From Chrysomallon squamiferum (taxonomy: Eukaryota > Mollusca > Gastropoda > Neomphalida > Peltospiridae), in contig CM022676.1 in assembly GCA_012295275.1 (NCBI GenBank), positions 10,458,586 through 10,491,085 on the forward strand: a stretch of 32,500 nt of DNA. Reading direction: 5' to 3'. This document shows, in pieces, positions 31,700 to 32,500 of the stretch; position 1 is the first letter of the stretch, and each line of letters starts with the position of its first letter. The notes beneath the pieces were generated by a model. It did not search any database and was not told where the DNA came from. It saw only the letters and a list, made by a program, of their open reading frames with translations. The translations under genes and the position numbers were made by a program.

Positions 31700-32500
31700 G
31701 ACGTTGTCGTGATGTTGCTCTTGTGTTTGGGGGTTCTTTTAACTGTGAAAATATATGTTAACTTCTATTTCTGTTGCTTTTTTTTCTTAGATTTTCTGGG
31801 CTTTATTTTTTTGTTGTTCTTTGTTGCTTGTTGTTCGATCATTGTATTTTTTTAAATTTTAAATCATTTTTTTTTCAGCTTTTTTAATTTGTCGTTGATG
31901 TATGTTTTTTTTTTTTTTGTTCTTATTGTAGCAGCTTTTGTTTAAAGATGCTGTTATCATTGATACTGTTACACTAAAGTTTCCTGATGTTGCTGCTGTT
32001 GTATTAAAATGATGCTGTTGTCGCTGATGTTGTTGTATTTAAGGTCTGTTATTAATTTCAGGATCTGGTTACATTCAGATGTATTAATTATTGTGTTAAT
32101 TATTATCATACTTTGTCATTCACCCAAAACAATAAATCGTTGCATAAGGTCACTGACGTCATCTATTTTCTTACGTCATAATGACGTCACGTAGTACTAC
32201 CACATATTCTCGTCTCGTGCATCACCTTCTCTGTAATTTACTTCCCTGAATGACACATTTTGGATGAGCTGTATCAGTTAATTATTAATTGTGTTGTTGT
32301 ATGTTTCTATGTTCAGAACCTGGTATTTGTCACATAAACCAAGTTAAGAAACGCTTGGCTGGTTGTAACCATGAGTGCAATAATGTAATTTGTTCAGATG
32401 TGTGAAATACATATGAACTTACGTATTTGCGTTTTTATTTATTTAATTTTTTTTGTTTGTTGTTGTTTGGGTGTTTATATTTATATACTGAAGCCACATT
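31700..32500 (+). other. Gene D 3' UTR and flank
   Basis: T-rich sequence with AATAAA at 32131-32136 as the likely poly(A) signal, followed by a CRE-like cluster. No further gene is seen before the window ends. Confidence 0.6.
32154..32189 (+). promoter_or_regulatory. Cluster of CRE-like sites
   Basis: Two perfect TGACGTCA palindromes (32154-32161 and 32182-32189) flank a TTACGTCA (32171-32178). The last two are arranged as a near-palindrome around a central A. The cluster lies just after the gene D poly(A) signal and may belong to the promoter of a gene beyond the window. Confidence 0.45.

Overview
This window is AT-rich animal nuclear DNA with short exons, GT-AG introns and an extreme load of microsatellites (ATT, AAAT, CT, GT, TA, GATA, TTAGGG-like). 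The gene content (signal peptide + Ig + Ig + membrane receptors beside a PAN/EB secreted protein) and a repeat carrying the motif AGGGGAATAACTC, which I recall as common in molluscs, point to a lophotrochozoan, most likely a mollusc. The species cannot be fixed from the sequence alone.

Layout, all on the + strand: (1) gene A, 96-5163, with extra tail-exon copies to 7226; (2) repeat-rich spacer 7227-9894; (3) gene B, 9895-15231; (4) gene C, 16858-23342; (5) repeat-rich spacer 23343-27693 with a triplicated repeat and interstitial telomere-like sequence; (6) gene D, 27694-31699; (7) a downstream flank with a cluster of CRE-like sites.

Genes A, B and C are tandem paralogues. Each has a signal-peptide exon ending in phase 1, one exon for Ig domain 1, one exon for Ig domain 2 (C...GRPP...C...RCK...GCxxxC), a stalk exon in B and C only, a transmembrane exon, and several small cytoplasmic exons in phase 0. 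The tails of B and C share a Y-G-x-F-[E/D] motif and a C-terminal [ST]FE-[DN]PEE[DS]LG[KR] motif that spans an intron; gene A's tail is different. In all three genes the transmembrane exon can be read past its 5' splice site into an in-frame stop followed by AATAAA (79, 20 and 5 bases after the stop codon in A, B and C by start position). This suggests a conserved choice between tail-less and tailed receptors. Further tail variation comes from duplicated terminal exons in A, a duplicated internal tail exon in B and an in-frame 111-bp duplication of the last exon in C. Gene C carries an apparent one-base insertion at the start of its Ig1 exon (real frameshift or assembly error) and a GC-AG intron. 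I read the cluster as a small family of two-Ig type I membrane receptors, possibly immune; their ligand is not visible.

Gene D is unrelated: a predicted secreted PAN-EB-PAN protein whose last intron is about 2.8 kb of trinucleotide repeats, a threonine-coding minisatellite and a roughly 700-bp pyrimidine-rich tract abutting the acceptor site.
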